A DNA stretch of 64,000 bases from Circinella umbellata. Taxonomy: Eukaryota > Mucoromycota > Mucoromycetes > Mucorales > Lichtheimiaceae. The stretch covers positions 806,001 to 870,000 of the forward strand of contig JAIWNF010000013.1 of the NCBI GenBank assembly GCA_025093555.1. The letters run 5' to 3'. Under the pieces are notes generated by a model. The model saw only the letters and a program-made list of their open reading frames with translations. It was not told the DNA's origin and did no database searches. Below, piece by piece: positions 45,996 to 59,672 of the stretch (within the stretch, counting starts at the first letter, position 1; each line of letters begins with the position of its first letter). Both the position numbers and the translations under genes were made by a program.

Positions 45996-46275
45996 TTACC
46001 TTGTTCGTCGCCAGCCTTGTAACTTACCTTGTTCGTCGCCGGTCTTGTAACTTACCTTGTTCGTCGCCGGCCTTGTAACTTACCTTGTTCGTCGCCAGCC
46101 TTGTTACTTACCTTGTCCATTGCCAGCCTTGTAACTTACCTTGTCCGTCGCAAGCCTTGTAACTTACCTTGTTCGTCGCCGGCCTTGTAACTTACCTTGT
46201 CCGTCGCCAGCCTTGTAACTTACCTTGTCCGTCGCCAGCCTTGTAACTTACCTTGTTCGTCACCAGCCTTGTAAA
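45996..46275. repeat. 28-bp minisatellite, ten full copies
   Basis: Ten contiguous 28-bp units, consensus TTACCTTGTTCGTCGCC followed by GGCCTTGTAAC, fill 45996-46275 exactly. They are flanked by one diverged copy on each side (about 45968-45995 and 46276-46304). Variation is concentrated at C/T in TTGTTC/TTGTCC and at GCCGG/GCCAG. The period is not a multiple of three and there are no spacers. Confidence 0.95.
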
Positions 46276-46304
46276 GTACCGTGTTGGAGCATCAGCCGTG
46301 TTAC

Positions 46305-49300
46305 CTAACGTGTCATCTACTATGTCTCTTGTGGCTCATAGAATATCTATATATTAGATCAAGGTATGACAGAATAATATGAATATTGTTTTGTTGGATA
46401 AGAAAATTACTAGTCATCTGAAATAGCATTAGAAAAAGAATTGGTATAATAAGAAAGTTTTATTAAAAAAGAATACATTACTCACCTTGGTGACACATAG
46501 CTGTCATATAAACATATAGATATAATTCATAATTTTGATAAAGGTGATAAGGAAGGCATCTATTATTGAGCAATAGTCATTTTGTAAGTTAAATGTTCTC
46601 ATAGCAACATAAGACAATTTTAATAAGTTCACACATCATCTTAAACTAATAATAAAAAGACTTACCGTTATTTGTTTACTGTATTAGCTCTAAAAATTAA
46701 ATACATCGTGCTCTTCTTTTAAAAGACCATACTTGTTGAATATAGTAGTCGCTTGAACTGTGTTTATTTTATTTGTTTTCATGTTTAAAGCCTTGTTTTA
46801 TCATTGGTTCATCTTCCGTAGAACATCAAGGAATGTAAGCTGTACTTGTAAGAATTTCTTCATTCATACATCTATAAAATTAAATGGCAATAATAAGTAA
46901 AATATTTTCTCGAAACAAAAGTAATCAATTATGCTTTTGTTTTTTTTTTCTTTTTGTTCTCCCCAACATACCTTCAACGTTTGTAGTACTTGATTTGATA
47001 CGTTTGTTCTCTTGGTCACACTATATGATGAGCTTGTGCATATAAAAAGTTTTAAGCGTTGTCAAAGAATTTTTGTTTAAAAAAAGAAAAATCACGTTTT
47101 TGGTTCCTCTAGCCACGGTTTGGTTCCAATTAAAGTTTGAAATGTATGCGCCGTTAAAATAATTCATGCACCACCAAGTGCCAATAAGTAGTACAGGTTC
47201 AGTATTAAAACTCATTTTGACACCTTGGAAACCCCTAATTATTGGCGACCGTTAACGATAAAACAGATCAAAATTTCGCCATTGAATATATAAGACACCG
47301 CATAGTTTATCAAGTGAAAGGGGATAATTGTCGCGCTTGAAGGTCCACTGGTGGTAAGTTTATACACTCACGGTTCCAGGTGAATGCAGAAAAACCAAAC
47401 AGCTACAGCAAAAATAAAAAAGTTATAGACAAAATTAGCAACATATTAGACGGCCATTGTAGCTTAAAAACAATAATATAAATATTTTGAAAAACTGTAC
47501 CTTTTGACTATTTTACGCTACTTATTGTCTGTTGAATGTTATTCGTCATTTGACTAAATGAAGAGAGAAAAAAAATGATAGTTTAAGGAAAGTAAGAAAA
47601 GTAAAAAGAACATAAAAAGGGACATAAAAAATTAAACTTTAAATAATGTCAAAAAAAAAAGAAGAAGAAGAGTAGCAAGTAGCCACCCTACTTCTTTTCT
47701 TTAGTGTTGATAAGAAAGGGTAGAAAAAAGAAAAGTTACAAGTAATTGAAAGTAAATGTCATAAAAAAAAAGTGTAAAAAGGAATGTCAAAAGAAAAGAA
47801 AGAAATACTTCTTTTTTTTTGAATGTTGGGAGAAAAGAGAAAGTGTAAAAAGAAATGTAAAAAAGTAGTAGATTACTACAAGTACATTTCAAAAAAGAAA
47901 GAATAGTTGGTAGGAAAGGGAAAGAAGAAAGAAGAAATGTGTTGGTGACATTTTTTAATAAGACTGGTTACTGCTAACAACAATAGTGATCTAGACCGGA
48001 TAGATCCGCAGCATGTTATTACCATATTTATTATCATGTGAAATCTGGGCCGCGTCCGAAGAAAAAAAAAACTATCAAGATCTTTACAAACTGTAGATTG
48101 CAACATTCCATGTCAAAGTAAGATTAGTGTGGGGTATTTTTTTACCATAGCAATAAGTTGCTTAACAACGGTTTTATTTTATGTAGAAACAAACACGCTT
48201 TTTTTTTATCTAGTCATAGTGGTATGTTGTCGCGTAAAAATTAAAGAAATGCGTCGGGGTAAACCAATGAATATTTCTCTATCTAATGCAAAAAATAAAA
48301 ATAAAAGAGTGGAATATGAGATGTTTGTATTGGATATAAGACACATAGAATCCCTTTTATATTTGGAGAAAAAGGTTATATGCAGTTCTTTTAAAAAAAA
48401 GTCATAAAGTTTTGTCAACACTCGTTTCAAAAAATTTAACCCACACGTCGGTATGTATGAACTTAACGACCCACTGAACATGCTTAGCTATAATACATTC
48501 TTTTTCAAAGCAATCAATTCCTCATACTTCCAAATACACGGTACCGTATTTTCGAGACAAACATCTAGTCCTGAAGTTTCCAACCATCTAGTTCTGGAAA
48601 TCTTGAGAATATTTGAAATTGTGAAGCGCATCGGGACGAAAGGTTGCGCCCGAATATTTGTGAGCGCCCTGTTGAGAGAAAATTACTCTACTCATCGTCT
48701 TAAATAAGTTCAACTACCATTTGATGATTGTATTCTAGTGAATCAGAAATGAATTAAGAATCAGGATTTGATAACTGTACTAAATATGAAGTCAATATTT
48801 ATTCTCTAAAAAACGAATTATCTTTGTTTCAGACACCATTGATACTAATAAGGTATTTGAGTAAAAACTCCAAGAGCCGTATCACGTACAGACCACACAA
48901 GAGTTAATAATGACATATTCTATTTTTAAGCTTCTTTACAGAAGTATGTGATTTTTTCGTTAAACCAGCACTTTTCAAATGTGAAAGTCTGAACCGATTT
49001 ACCGGAAACTTTACGTAAGTGAGCTTCAGTAATAAATTAGAGGTAAATTAACGGTTGGAAAAAGAAGTTGATTCAATAGAAATATGTCACCTTAAGATTT
49101 AGTTCTGATTTACGTACTTGGTTTTGAGTATATCTTTTGAAACATCATCCATAATAAAGTAACAACTCACACAAGAAGTCAACAAAGAAAATAGAATGTA
49201 TAGTTGCACTATTATTCACAATTTATGTAAAATCGAATAGACAAACAGATCATAATTATATAGTAGTGTCACACAACCCAGCTGCATTATTGGCTAAAGA

Positions 49301-49388
49301 ATAATTTAGTCTTGCTGTGCCTTTTTGCTACGACAGATATACACTTTTATCTTTTCGAGTTTTTTTTTTTAAAAAAAATCTCTTAGTA
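46305..49388. other. Gene-poor 3 kb
   Basis: No firm gene. It holds the candidate minus-strand exons mentioned at 44790-45086 (47215 and 47020-46974), and a purine-rich A/G tract at 47570-47940. Two plus ORFs at 48129-48407 and 48453-48707 have no recognisable domain. The second (LVLEILRIFEIVKRIGTKG) is the more protein-like and may be a relic. Confidence 0.35.
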
Positions 49389-50948
49389 ATGGCGAATAAA
49401 TATAATCTCAAGAATCCAGGTAAAAATCATATTTTAGTTCAATTTTCCGTTATCTATTATTTTTCCTTTATTTTTTTTTACTTATCATAATGGTGCTAAC
49501 AAATGAATAAAATAAATAATAATGATAAAAGCGGTCAAACGGATTATGCAAGAAGCAAGAGAATTGGCTATTGAATCCTGTTATGAATATGAAGCACATC
49601 CTCTAGAAGTATATACCTTTTTTTAATAATTTTTTTGTTCTATTTATCTTTATATATACTAATGCCATTTCGATTCAAAACTTTATAGGACAATCTTTTT
49701 GAATGGCATTTTACTGTACGTGGACCTGGTGATACAGAATTTGAAGAAGGAAGGTAAGAGAAGGAAACAATAAAGTATATACTAGATTTAGCCACGTTTC
49801 GCTTAAACTATCAATTAAATATGTATATATGTATATATAGATATCATGGTCGTATATTACTTCCTACCGAATATCCATTTAAACCCCCAGAACTTATCTT
49901 TTTAACGGTAAAATATATTTGTTTCATAAAACACCAAAGAGATATATCTTATCATTGAATGAAACGCTTATTAAAAAGTATTACTATTATTAAGCCAAAC
50001 GGACGTTTCGAATTAAATACAAAAGTATGTTTAAGTATTACCGGGTTTCATCCTGAATATTGGCAACCTGCTTGGGGAAGTAAGTTTGAAAGACATAAAT
50101 TCTTATACTTCGCTCTCTTTTTTTATGTTACTGAATATATTATTATTATTGTATTTATTTTTAGTTAGAACAGTTATATTAGCTGTCATGGGCTTTTTCC
50201 CCACAGAAGCACGTGGTGCAATTGGTGGATTAGACTATTCAAAAGAAGAACGACGAATATTTGCTAAAAAGTAAAGTAACCTATTTTTTCGATATTAGTA
50301 ATGCAAGTATATGGTAATATGTACTTACAAGTAGGGAATTATTACTTTTATTACTGTATTAGATCGAATACTTGGAAATGTACTGTATGTGATCAACGGA
50401 ATGATGAGTTACTTAGTGATACTGCTCCACGAAAAAAGCCATCTTCATCGGAACAAGAAAGTATGCCTACCTTTGCACTTAGTTATAAAAAAGATAATGA
50501 TAATAAAGATGAAAAAGAATCAAATGAAGTAACATCAACGGAAACTACAACAGAGATTAAACAACATAATCCAAAAACAACCGAGCCATCCTCACCCCAG
50601 CAACAACATTTTTCTTCTTTTCCAGCCGAATCCTCTTCTTCATCATCTTCATCAATACAACAAGAACAACTGGATGAGAAGAAAAAATCATCCATGTTAT
50701 CCGAAAAATCCAAATCATCCACTGCTATTGCTACTCACACCGACAAGAAAAAGAAGAGCAAAATTAATATAAAAAATAATAGTGGTAGCAGTAATTCTCC
50801 TATTACTACTCCATCTGTGAATGTACAGGAACAACAAAGAAATAGTAATAACAATAATGATAATAGTAGACCTCCTTTCTGGTTAGATGTGTTAATAGGC
50901 GGATTGATCGTGGCTGTAATTGGTTTGCTTATACGTCGTTACACCTAA
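49389..50948 (+). CDS. UBC6: ER-anchored ubiquitin-conjugating enzyme, Ubc6/UBE2J type
   Basis: Seven exons: 49389-49419, 49532-49608, 49689-49753, 49841-49907, 49995-50079, 50165-50270 and 50363-50948, total 339 codons. The UBC fold is complete: AVKRIMQEARELAIE, WHFTVRGPGDTEFEEG, YHGRILLPTEYPFKPPE, then the UBE2J-type active site NTKVCLSITGFHPEYWQPAW (Cys followed by SITGFHPE) and GFFPTEARGAIGGLDYS. A ~170-residue Ser/Lys/Asn-rich linker leads to a C-terminal tail anchor, FWLDVLIGGLIVAVIGLLIR. A CxxC pair (CTVCDQ) begins the linker. This is an ERAD E2 that works with Doa10/Hrd1-type ligases on the cytosolic face of the ER. The linker is longer than in yeast Ubc6 and closer in size to UBE2J1. 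Confidence 0.92.
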
Positions 50949-51361
50949 TTTATTATACAATTCACCTTTCCTCCTTCAAAGCTTATTCTTCTTTCTTGCC
51001 CTTAATTTAATTTAAATTTTGTTTTATTTGTAAAATTGTATATACAAAGTGTTCATTTCTTATTCTATAAATAAAAAGTTCTATCAAGGGAATTAGTAGA
51101 TTAACAAGCAAAACATATAGTATTATTCAAAGGCACAGCCAATTAGCCTATTATCTTACTATATATTTATCATATGTGTATTATATACCTTGGTATTTGC
51201 TTAATAATACAATGGATATCTTATGCTATTATTGGCGGAACATTGAGTCATAATGCATCGCTCCGATTTGAATTTATGCATGATATCATTACTCGTATAA
51301 ATTTCTGCCGCTTAATTTTTTCCCCTTCTCTTTTTTCCCCATTTTATTTACTTGTAAAAAA
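50949..51361. other. Intergenic 0.4 kb
   Basis: The gap holds the 3' end of the UBC6-like gene and the promoter of the nitronate monooxygenase gene, which starts after a pyrimidine-rich stretch (51315-51350). No other feature was seen. Confidence 0.5.
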
Positions 51362-52510
51362 ATGTCTTCTACCTTGGCAACTGCATTTACTCGTGCCGTT
51401 CATATTAAATATCCCATTATTCAAGCACCTTGTGCAGGCCACACAAGTATTGATCTTGTAGCAGCTGTTAGTAATGCAGGTGGCCTAGGTTCTCTTGGTG
51501 CCGCCATGATGCCCATTGACACAATGCGAAACACCATTCGTGCCATTAAAGAAAAAACATCACAACCATTTGCGGTCAATTTATTTTGTCGTGATGCCCA
51601 CACGCCAACAACTCAAGAACTTCACCAAGACTATCCCAAAGTAGATGCTGTATTGGGACAAGTTCGAAAAGAACTTGGTCTTTCCACCCCACAGCAATAT
51701 ACACTTCGATCACCTCCACTGGATCAGCAAATCGCTGTTATTTTAGAAGAAAGAGTACCCGTAGTTTCATTTACATTTGGTATTTTACCTGATAATGAAT
51801 TAGAACGACTGTGGAATGCTGGTGTTTACTTGATTGGTACAGCGACCTCTGTCAAAGAAGCACTTGTTTTGGCTGGGTTGGATGAACGTGATCCTACACG
51901 TAAAGCGGATGCAGTGGTAGCTCAAGGATTAGAAGCTGGAGGCCATCGTGGAACATTTTTATTTGATGAACAGCAATTACCTGCTCGTGAATTGACGGAT
52001 CGTATCCATGAAGCTTTTAAGAGAAAAGAATCATCCACATCGATTAATGTTCCTATTTTAACAGCCGGTGGATTAAGTAGTGGTCAAGATGTAGCAGATG
52101 TTCTTTATAATCATCATGCAGATGGTGCTATTTTAGGAAGTTTGTTTATGTTGACCAAAGAGTCTTCCACACCTTTGGTTCAACGTCGTATTATGATTGA
52201 ATCCGAAAATGAGCCACGTCTGACACGCGGCCTTTCGGGTCGATTTGCACGAGGTTACCCGAATGTATTTATGGATAAAATGGATCAATTAGCGGATGCA
52301 GATATTCCTTCATATGATATTCATTCTGCTCGAACCAAAGATATTGCTGGACATGCTGCAACAAATGGTATTTCAGATTATATGATGCTATGGTCAGGTT
52401 CAAATGCTCGTGCTGCCGGTCAATATACAGATCAATCTCAAATATCTGCTGGTGCTCTTGTTACTAAACTTGTTCAAGATATTACTGCCCATAAATCAAC
52501 AACTGCATAA
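51362..52510 (+). CDS. Nitronate monooxygenase (2-nitropropane dioxygenase family)
   Basis: Intronless 382-residue FMN enzyme. The N-terminus has YPIIQAPCAGHTSIDLVAAV, then SNAGGLGSLGAA, the standard opening of the NMO/NPD TIM barrel. PFAVNLFC follows, then VPVVSFTFGILPD and GTATSVKEALVLAGLD. QGLEAGGHRGTFLF carries the conserved catalytic histidine. VPILTAGGLSSGQDVADVL and ADGAILGSLFMLTKES form the FMN phosphate-binding region. The family oxidises alkyl nitronates to carbonyl and nitrite, detoxifying propionate-3-nitronate. No targeting peptide is obvious, so it is probably cytosolic or peroxisomal. The lack of introns in an intron-dense neighbourhood is notable and could reflect retroposition or transfer, but codon use looks like that of its neighbours. 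Confidence 0.9.
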   Translation: MSSTLATAFTRAVHIKYPIIQAPCAGHTSIDLVAAVSNAGGLGSLGAAMMPIDTMRNTIRAIKEKTSQPFAVNLFCRDAHTPTTQELHQDYPKVDAVLGQVRKELGLSTPQQYTLRSPPLDQQIAVILEERVPVVSFTFGILPDNELERLWNAGVYLIGTATSVKEALVLAGLDERDPTRKADAVVAQGLEAGGHRGTFLFDEQQLPARELTDRIHEAFKRKESSTSINVPILTAGGLSSGQDVADVLYNHHADGAILGSLFMLTKESSTPLVQRRIMIESENEPRLTRGLSGRFARGYPNVFMDKMDQLADADIPSYDIHSARTKDIAGHAATNGISDYMMLWSGSNARAAGQYTDQSQISAGALVTKLVQDITAHKSTTA

Positions 52511-52712
52511 TGTAATTGTTGTAAAAGAAAGAAAAAAAAACCAATAAATTGTTATATTTGTGTATAGATATATATGAATATTTTAATGTTGGGGGAATAT
52601 TTATATAGTTTATATATATGTATATATATACATGTGTATTATCAAAAGGGTGGGGGGAAGGAATTGAGAGGATTCAAAGAAGAAGAGGGAAAAAAAAGAT
52701 AGTAGTGATAAT

Positions 52713-55316
<2,604 letters not shown>

Positions 55317-57009
55317 TTAAATGTTGGGTGTGCAAATTTCAGGTCGACAATGACTTGTGAAATTAGCTTGTTCCGATTCCACTTGAAGTGTAGTATGATG
55401 AACACCATATTTGTCACAAACAATACGTTGTCCTCTAGCCAAAATTTCATCATAATTCAATTCTGCATCACGTGAAACGGTGATATGGGCTGTCAATGAA
55501 CTTTTACCGGGTGACAAAGTCCATACATGAAGATCGTGAACAGCAACAACACCAGGAATTTTTTTCAAAGATCGTTCAATAGCTTCAGGTTCAATATGAC
55601 CTGGTGTACCTTCCATCAATACACCTAATGAATCACGAACAAGGTGATAGGTAGTATAAAGTACCAACAAGGAAAAGATAAATGTACAGATAGGATCGAC
55701 AATGGTTAAATTGGGTTTGAAGAGTAAAATAATAGATGATACCAAAACACCAACGGAAGCTAATAAATCACCAAGGACATGTAATGCTGCAGCACGTAAA
55801 TTGATGTTGGTTTCCTAAATAATAAACATTCCATATTTTTGTTTATACAATTATTATTGTAAGAATCAATTATAAACCTTTTTTTTTCTTACCTTGTGTA
55901 CAACGCCTCTTTCACTTTCATTATCATGATCGTGGTCATGGTCATGGTCGTGAGAATGTTCTTCATCATGAGTATGACCATGACTATGATCGTGGTCACC
56001 ATGACTATGCCCATGGTGATGACCACCCAAAACATATGCCAAACTATTTTGATTATACAACACATATAAATATATATATATTATAAATAAACCATCCCAT
56101 TCAACCATTCAATTGTATTCCCGATCTTATGTGCTCAAAAATAAGAATAAATGTAGATGAGTAACTTACACAATGTTAACAGCAACACCAATAGATGCAG
56201 TGATACACATCTATCATAAAAATCTGAATTAGAATCTTTTAAATGAAAGTTATCGGAATTATGCAAAGGAAACAAATAAATAAAAACAATTTACCAAACG
56301 TGCATCAATTTCTTGAGGATTTTTAATTCTTTCAATTGCTTCACGTACTAAAAATGCAGTTAATATCCAGATAGTGAATACTGAAACCATGGCAGCAATT
56401 ACTTCAGCACGATGAAATCCAAAAGTATGTCCTGCATATATAAATAATAAAATAATCCGCGTGTTTTCTTTTTCTTTTTAATTTCAATGTTTCCTATTTT
56501 TTTGAGGGGGGGGGTGTAGAGGGAAAAATTCATAAACTTACGCTTTGTAGGTGGTTTCTCTGCCAAATAAATAGCTGCTAAAGCAACAATAAAACTTGCT
56601 ACATCTGACAATAAATGAAAAGCATCGGACATTAATGCTATAAAAAAATTGGATTCAAAGATTTTGTATAGTTGGAGTTAATCTAGTAAGCACATGTATA
56701 AATATTTATGATTCGAGAAATGTATATATGTTTCAGCTTTTTACCTAACGAATTAGCAAAATAACCAGCAATCAATTCCATTGAGAAAAAGGCAAGAGCT
56801 AAAGCAGTAGCAAACCAAAGTTTATTTTTGGTGGACCGAGCAGCATTGTTATCTCGGCTAGAAACATTGGCACATTTTTGATTTATCATTGTATATGAAA
56901 CAATAGATCCAGATCGTACCCGAGAAAAAGATGAAGGATCATTATGTATCACCAAAGGTGATGTTTCATCTATTTCATTTGAATGCCTCGACTTGATACT
57001 TGATGGCAT
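55317..57009 (-). CDS. ZRC1: CDF-family vacuolar zinc transporter, Zrc1/Cot1 type
   Basis: Six exons: 57009-56745, 56637-56542, 56431-56295, 56210-56170, 56043-55893 and 55814-55317, total 396 codons exactly. Membrane helices begin at LWFATALALAFFSMELIAGY. The first zinc-site block is ALMSDAFHLLSDVASFIVAL (HxxxD), and the second is LRAAALHVLGDLLASVGVLV (HxxxD). Between them lies a His/Asp-rich cytosolic loop (GGHHHGHSHGDHDHSHGHTH, then HDHDHDHDHD), the zinc sensor/ferry loop of Zrc1-like proteins. The C-terminal metallochaperone-like domain has VVAVHDLHVWTLSPGKSSLT. It exchanges protons for zinc into the vacuole and gives zinc tolerance. The 41-base fourth exon is unusually short. Confidence 0.93.
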
Positions 57010-57283
57010 TATTTTGTTTTCACTTTTTGAGGAAAAAAACAGGTATATAATATAATATTGAAAGTATCGAAAAGATAAAAATAAATAAGAAAAGAAGAAA
57101 AAAGAAGAATAGTAATCAAATAAAAGAAGTTCAGCTCAGGTTTTCGTTTATTTTTTTTCTTTATTAGCCGGGAAAAGAATTCAACCGCGTTTTTGAAGTG
57201 TTAATTTTTTAAGTCACAAGTAAATTTCCATAAACAAATTTGAAAAACTGCTTTTTCACTCCCCTTTTTAAAATCATAACAAA

Positions 57284-57676
57284 ATGTCATTGTTAAATCG
57301 TTTATGCACCTTGGTTCCAAACCGCATGGCCTCTGCCATGTCTATTTCTACAGCACATACTACTATGGCACGACCTAGTATGCTTACAGGATTAACTTCT
57401 ACGTAAAGTATATTCGATTTATATATCTTTCTTGACGGTTTTGTTTCTTGTTTTCTAAACAATCTTTTACATAAATGATTTAGTACTACTACACCTTTGG
57501 GCGCTATCAATCCTTTTGCAACACAAATGCGTTTCGTTACCTATGGCAATACTTTTCAACCTTCGAATTTAGTACGTAAAAGACGTCATGGTTTCCTTTC
57601 TCGCTTGGCAACAAAGAACGGTCGTCGTGTCATTGCTAGACGTCGTGCAAAGGGCAGAAAGAATTTATCCCACTAA
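57284..57676 (+). CDS. MRPL34: Mitochondrial large-subunit ribosomal protein bL34m
   Basis: Two exons, 57284-57402 and 57484-57676, giving 103 residues. The N-terminal ~55 residues are a mitochondrial presequence rich in Ser, Thr and Arg without acidic residues ([20 protein letters not shown]). The C-terminus is a textbook L34: [20 protein letters not shown], then [21 protein letters not shown]. The start is divergent from the ZRC1-like gene with a 274-bp shared promoter region. Confidence 0.95.
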
Positions 57677-58014
57677 AAAAAACAATCAACTGGTGTATAC
57701 GTGTTATCTATATACAACAACAGAAACAGCAAAAGTGACGCTTATCTTACACGACATAAACCGTAAAAAACGATTTATATACAATGCATCTATTCACCTT
57801 TTCCCTCTTTAACCCTTATCATCCATTTTTTTTCTTGTACATTTGATTATATTATTATTATTATATTAAAAAAAGTTCTTTTTTTTTATGTTCTTATATT
57901 TACATTAAATTTACATTACTTTTGGATGAAAGGGGGGTTAATTATTACAGCAAAACTAATAATATTACTATTATTCTAAATGATCTATTATTATTATTAA
58001 TACACTATTATATA
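57677..58014. other. Convergent gap, 3' ends
   Basis: A 338-bp gap between bL34m and the dihydrouridine synthase, T- and TTA-rich, suitable for polyadenylation in both directions. No gene was seen. Confidence 0.5.
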
Positions 58015-59536
58015 TTATAGAGGAATATTAGCATTATCCATTGCATTTTGAACAACTTGTCTAATTGAACGAGATGGATCTCGCATTTGATCCATAAGGT
58101 GACGACGAAAATCACGACCTTTTTTACCAGTATAAACCATTGTCAATGGTTTAATAAGAATACTATGAGGTGGTATTCTTACTCCTTCCATTTGATATAC
58201 AGGTCTAGAGGGTAAAGATTCAATATAGTCTATAATTATATTATATATAAATGTTGTTAATTTAGTTAGTTGATAATGAACATTTATACATCTACACTAA
58301 AATAAGAATTGTTTACCAAGGTATTCTGAAATGATGGCTCTGGGGGATTTGATTTCATGGTCAGGAATTTCGTAGATATCTATTCATTATATTATAATTA
58401 ATCAATTAAAAAGAAAAATCTGGATTCAAATCTCAAATGATATGTATATATTACCTCTATCCATCTTCTGTAAGAAGAGTGGATTATCCATCACTAAAAT
58501 AATAAATGAATAAAAGACTGTCAATAATAACAATATATAGTTAATCCAAAAAAAAAACATACCTTTTCTTCCAATCATACACCCATCCACTTGATTTAAT
58601 GCATTTGCAACATCACCAGTTTCAGTAAATCCGCCATTGATACTAATAGGTATTTCTGGAAATTTTTCAGCAATTTGATAAACTCGATCATAATTTAAAG
58701 GTGGAACGGCTCGATTTTGTTTTGGTGATAATCCTTTTAATAAACATTTTCGAGCATGTAAAATTAAATGAGGTATAGGTCGAGATGTACTATTACATGT
58801 GTCCACCTATTACATATTATATATATATATATATATATTAGTTCACCGTCACTTGCTTTCTTTATAGTTATAATAATATTGCTACTTTGTACTTACAAAT
58901 TCATGTAGAAAATCAAATGAGTCAAAATTATCTACACCTAATCGACATTTAACAGTAACAGGTATTGATACAGTTTCTTGCATAGCATTTAAAACATTAG
59001 CCACAATATCTGGAGACTTCATTAGTACAGCACCAAATTGTCCACTTTGAACTGATTTACTTGGACATCCCACATTGATATTCACTTCACTGTATCCTTG
59101 ATCTTGCAAAATCTTGGCTGCTTTGGCCATATTTTCAGGGTTGGAACCTCCTAATTGGACAATGACATTAGATCTAGGAGGTCCAATAAAAGCATCTAAA
59201 TGATTTTGATGAGCAATAATAGCTTGATCGAAATGCATTTCTGTATAATAAGCATAACGATCCCCCGATATAATGTGAAGTAATTCCAAAAAGTACTATA
59301 TACGTTTTTTTTATATAAAAATGAGTTATTGATTAATTCAAGTTACTTATTCCCTCCCCAAGGAACCGAAGAATAAGAGAAAAATAATAATAATTTATTA
59401 CAGGAGTTGAAATGTCAACCATGGGTGCAACAGAGATTGGCCATTTAAGTCGTCGTTTTTCTTGTTCTAATACCATTGTTGCTGTACTAGTAAAAGATCT
59501 TTTGACAATATTAAAAATACTGTTCCTTAGAAACAT
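58015..59536 (-). CDS. tRNA-dihydrouridine synthase, DusA-like
   Basis: Six exons, 59536-59402, 59295-58897, 58806-58563, 58493-58455, 58379-58317 and 58229-58015, total 365 codons. The N-terminus MFLRNSIFNIVKRSFTSTAT looks like a mitochondrial presequence. The FMN TIM barrel then gives ISVAPMVDIST, YAYYTEMHFDQAII, VIVQLGGSNPENMAKAAKIL, VNINVGCPSKSVQSGQFGAV (catalytic Cys in the NxGCP motif), VTVKCRLGVDNFDS, LILHARKCLLKGLSPKQNR and ISINGGFTETGDV. The HARKCLLKGLSPKQNR block is diagnostic of the DusA subgroup, which in bacteria reduces U20/U20a of tRNA. Fungal cytosolic enzymes are Dus1-Dus4, so a DusA-type enzyme probably serves mitochondrial tRNA (inference). Confidence 0.88.
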
Positions 59537-59672
59537 GACCAAGGTTTGTTTAGTGTTTTTATACTGGTTCGTCTGAAATAATTTTTTTTTTTTTCTATAA
59601 TCCGCCAGAATAAAAAAAAGCGCACAGACCATCCACTTTTAGTTTTTTTTGAAGAAAAAGTAGGTTATTTAT

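Noticed and set aside
45996..46275. 28-bp repeats considered as a CRISPR array
   Set aside because: Units are contiguous with no spacers, vary between copies, and the genome is eukaryotic.
48129..48707. Two adjacent plus ORFs as a split gene
   Set aside because: Neither has a recognisable domain, and no splice sites or frame relation clearly join them; kept only as a possible relic.
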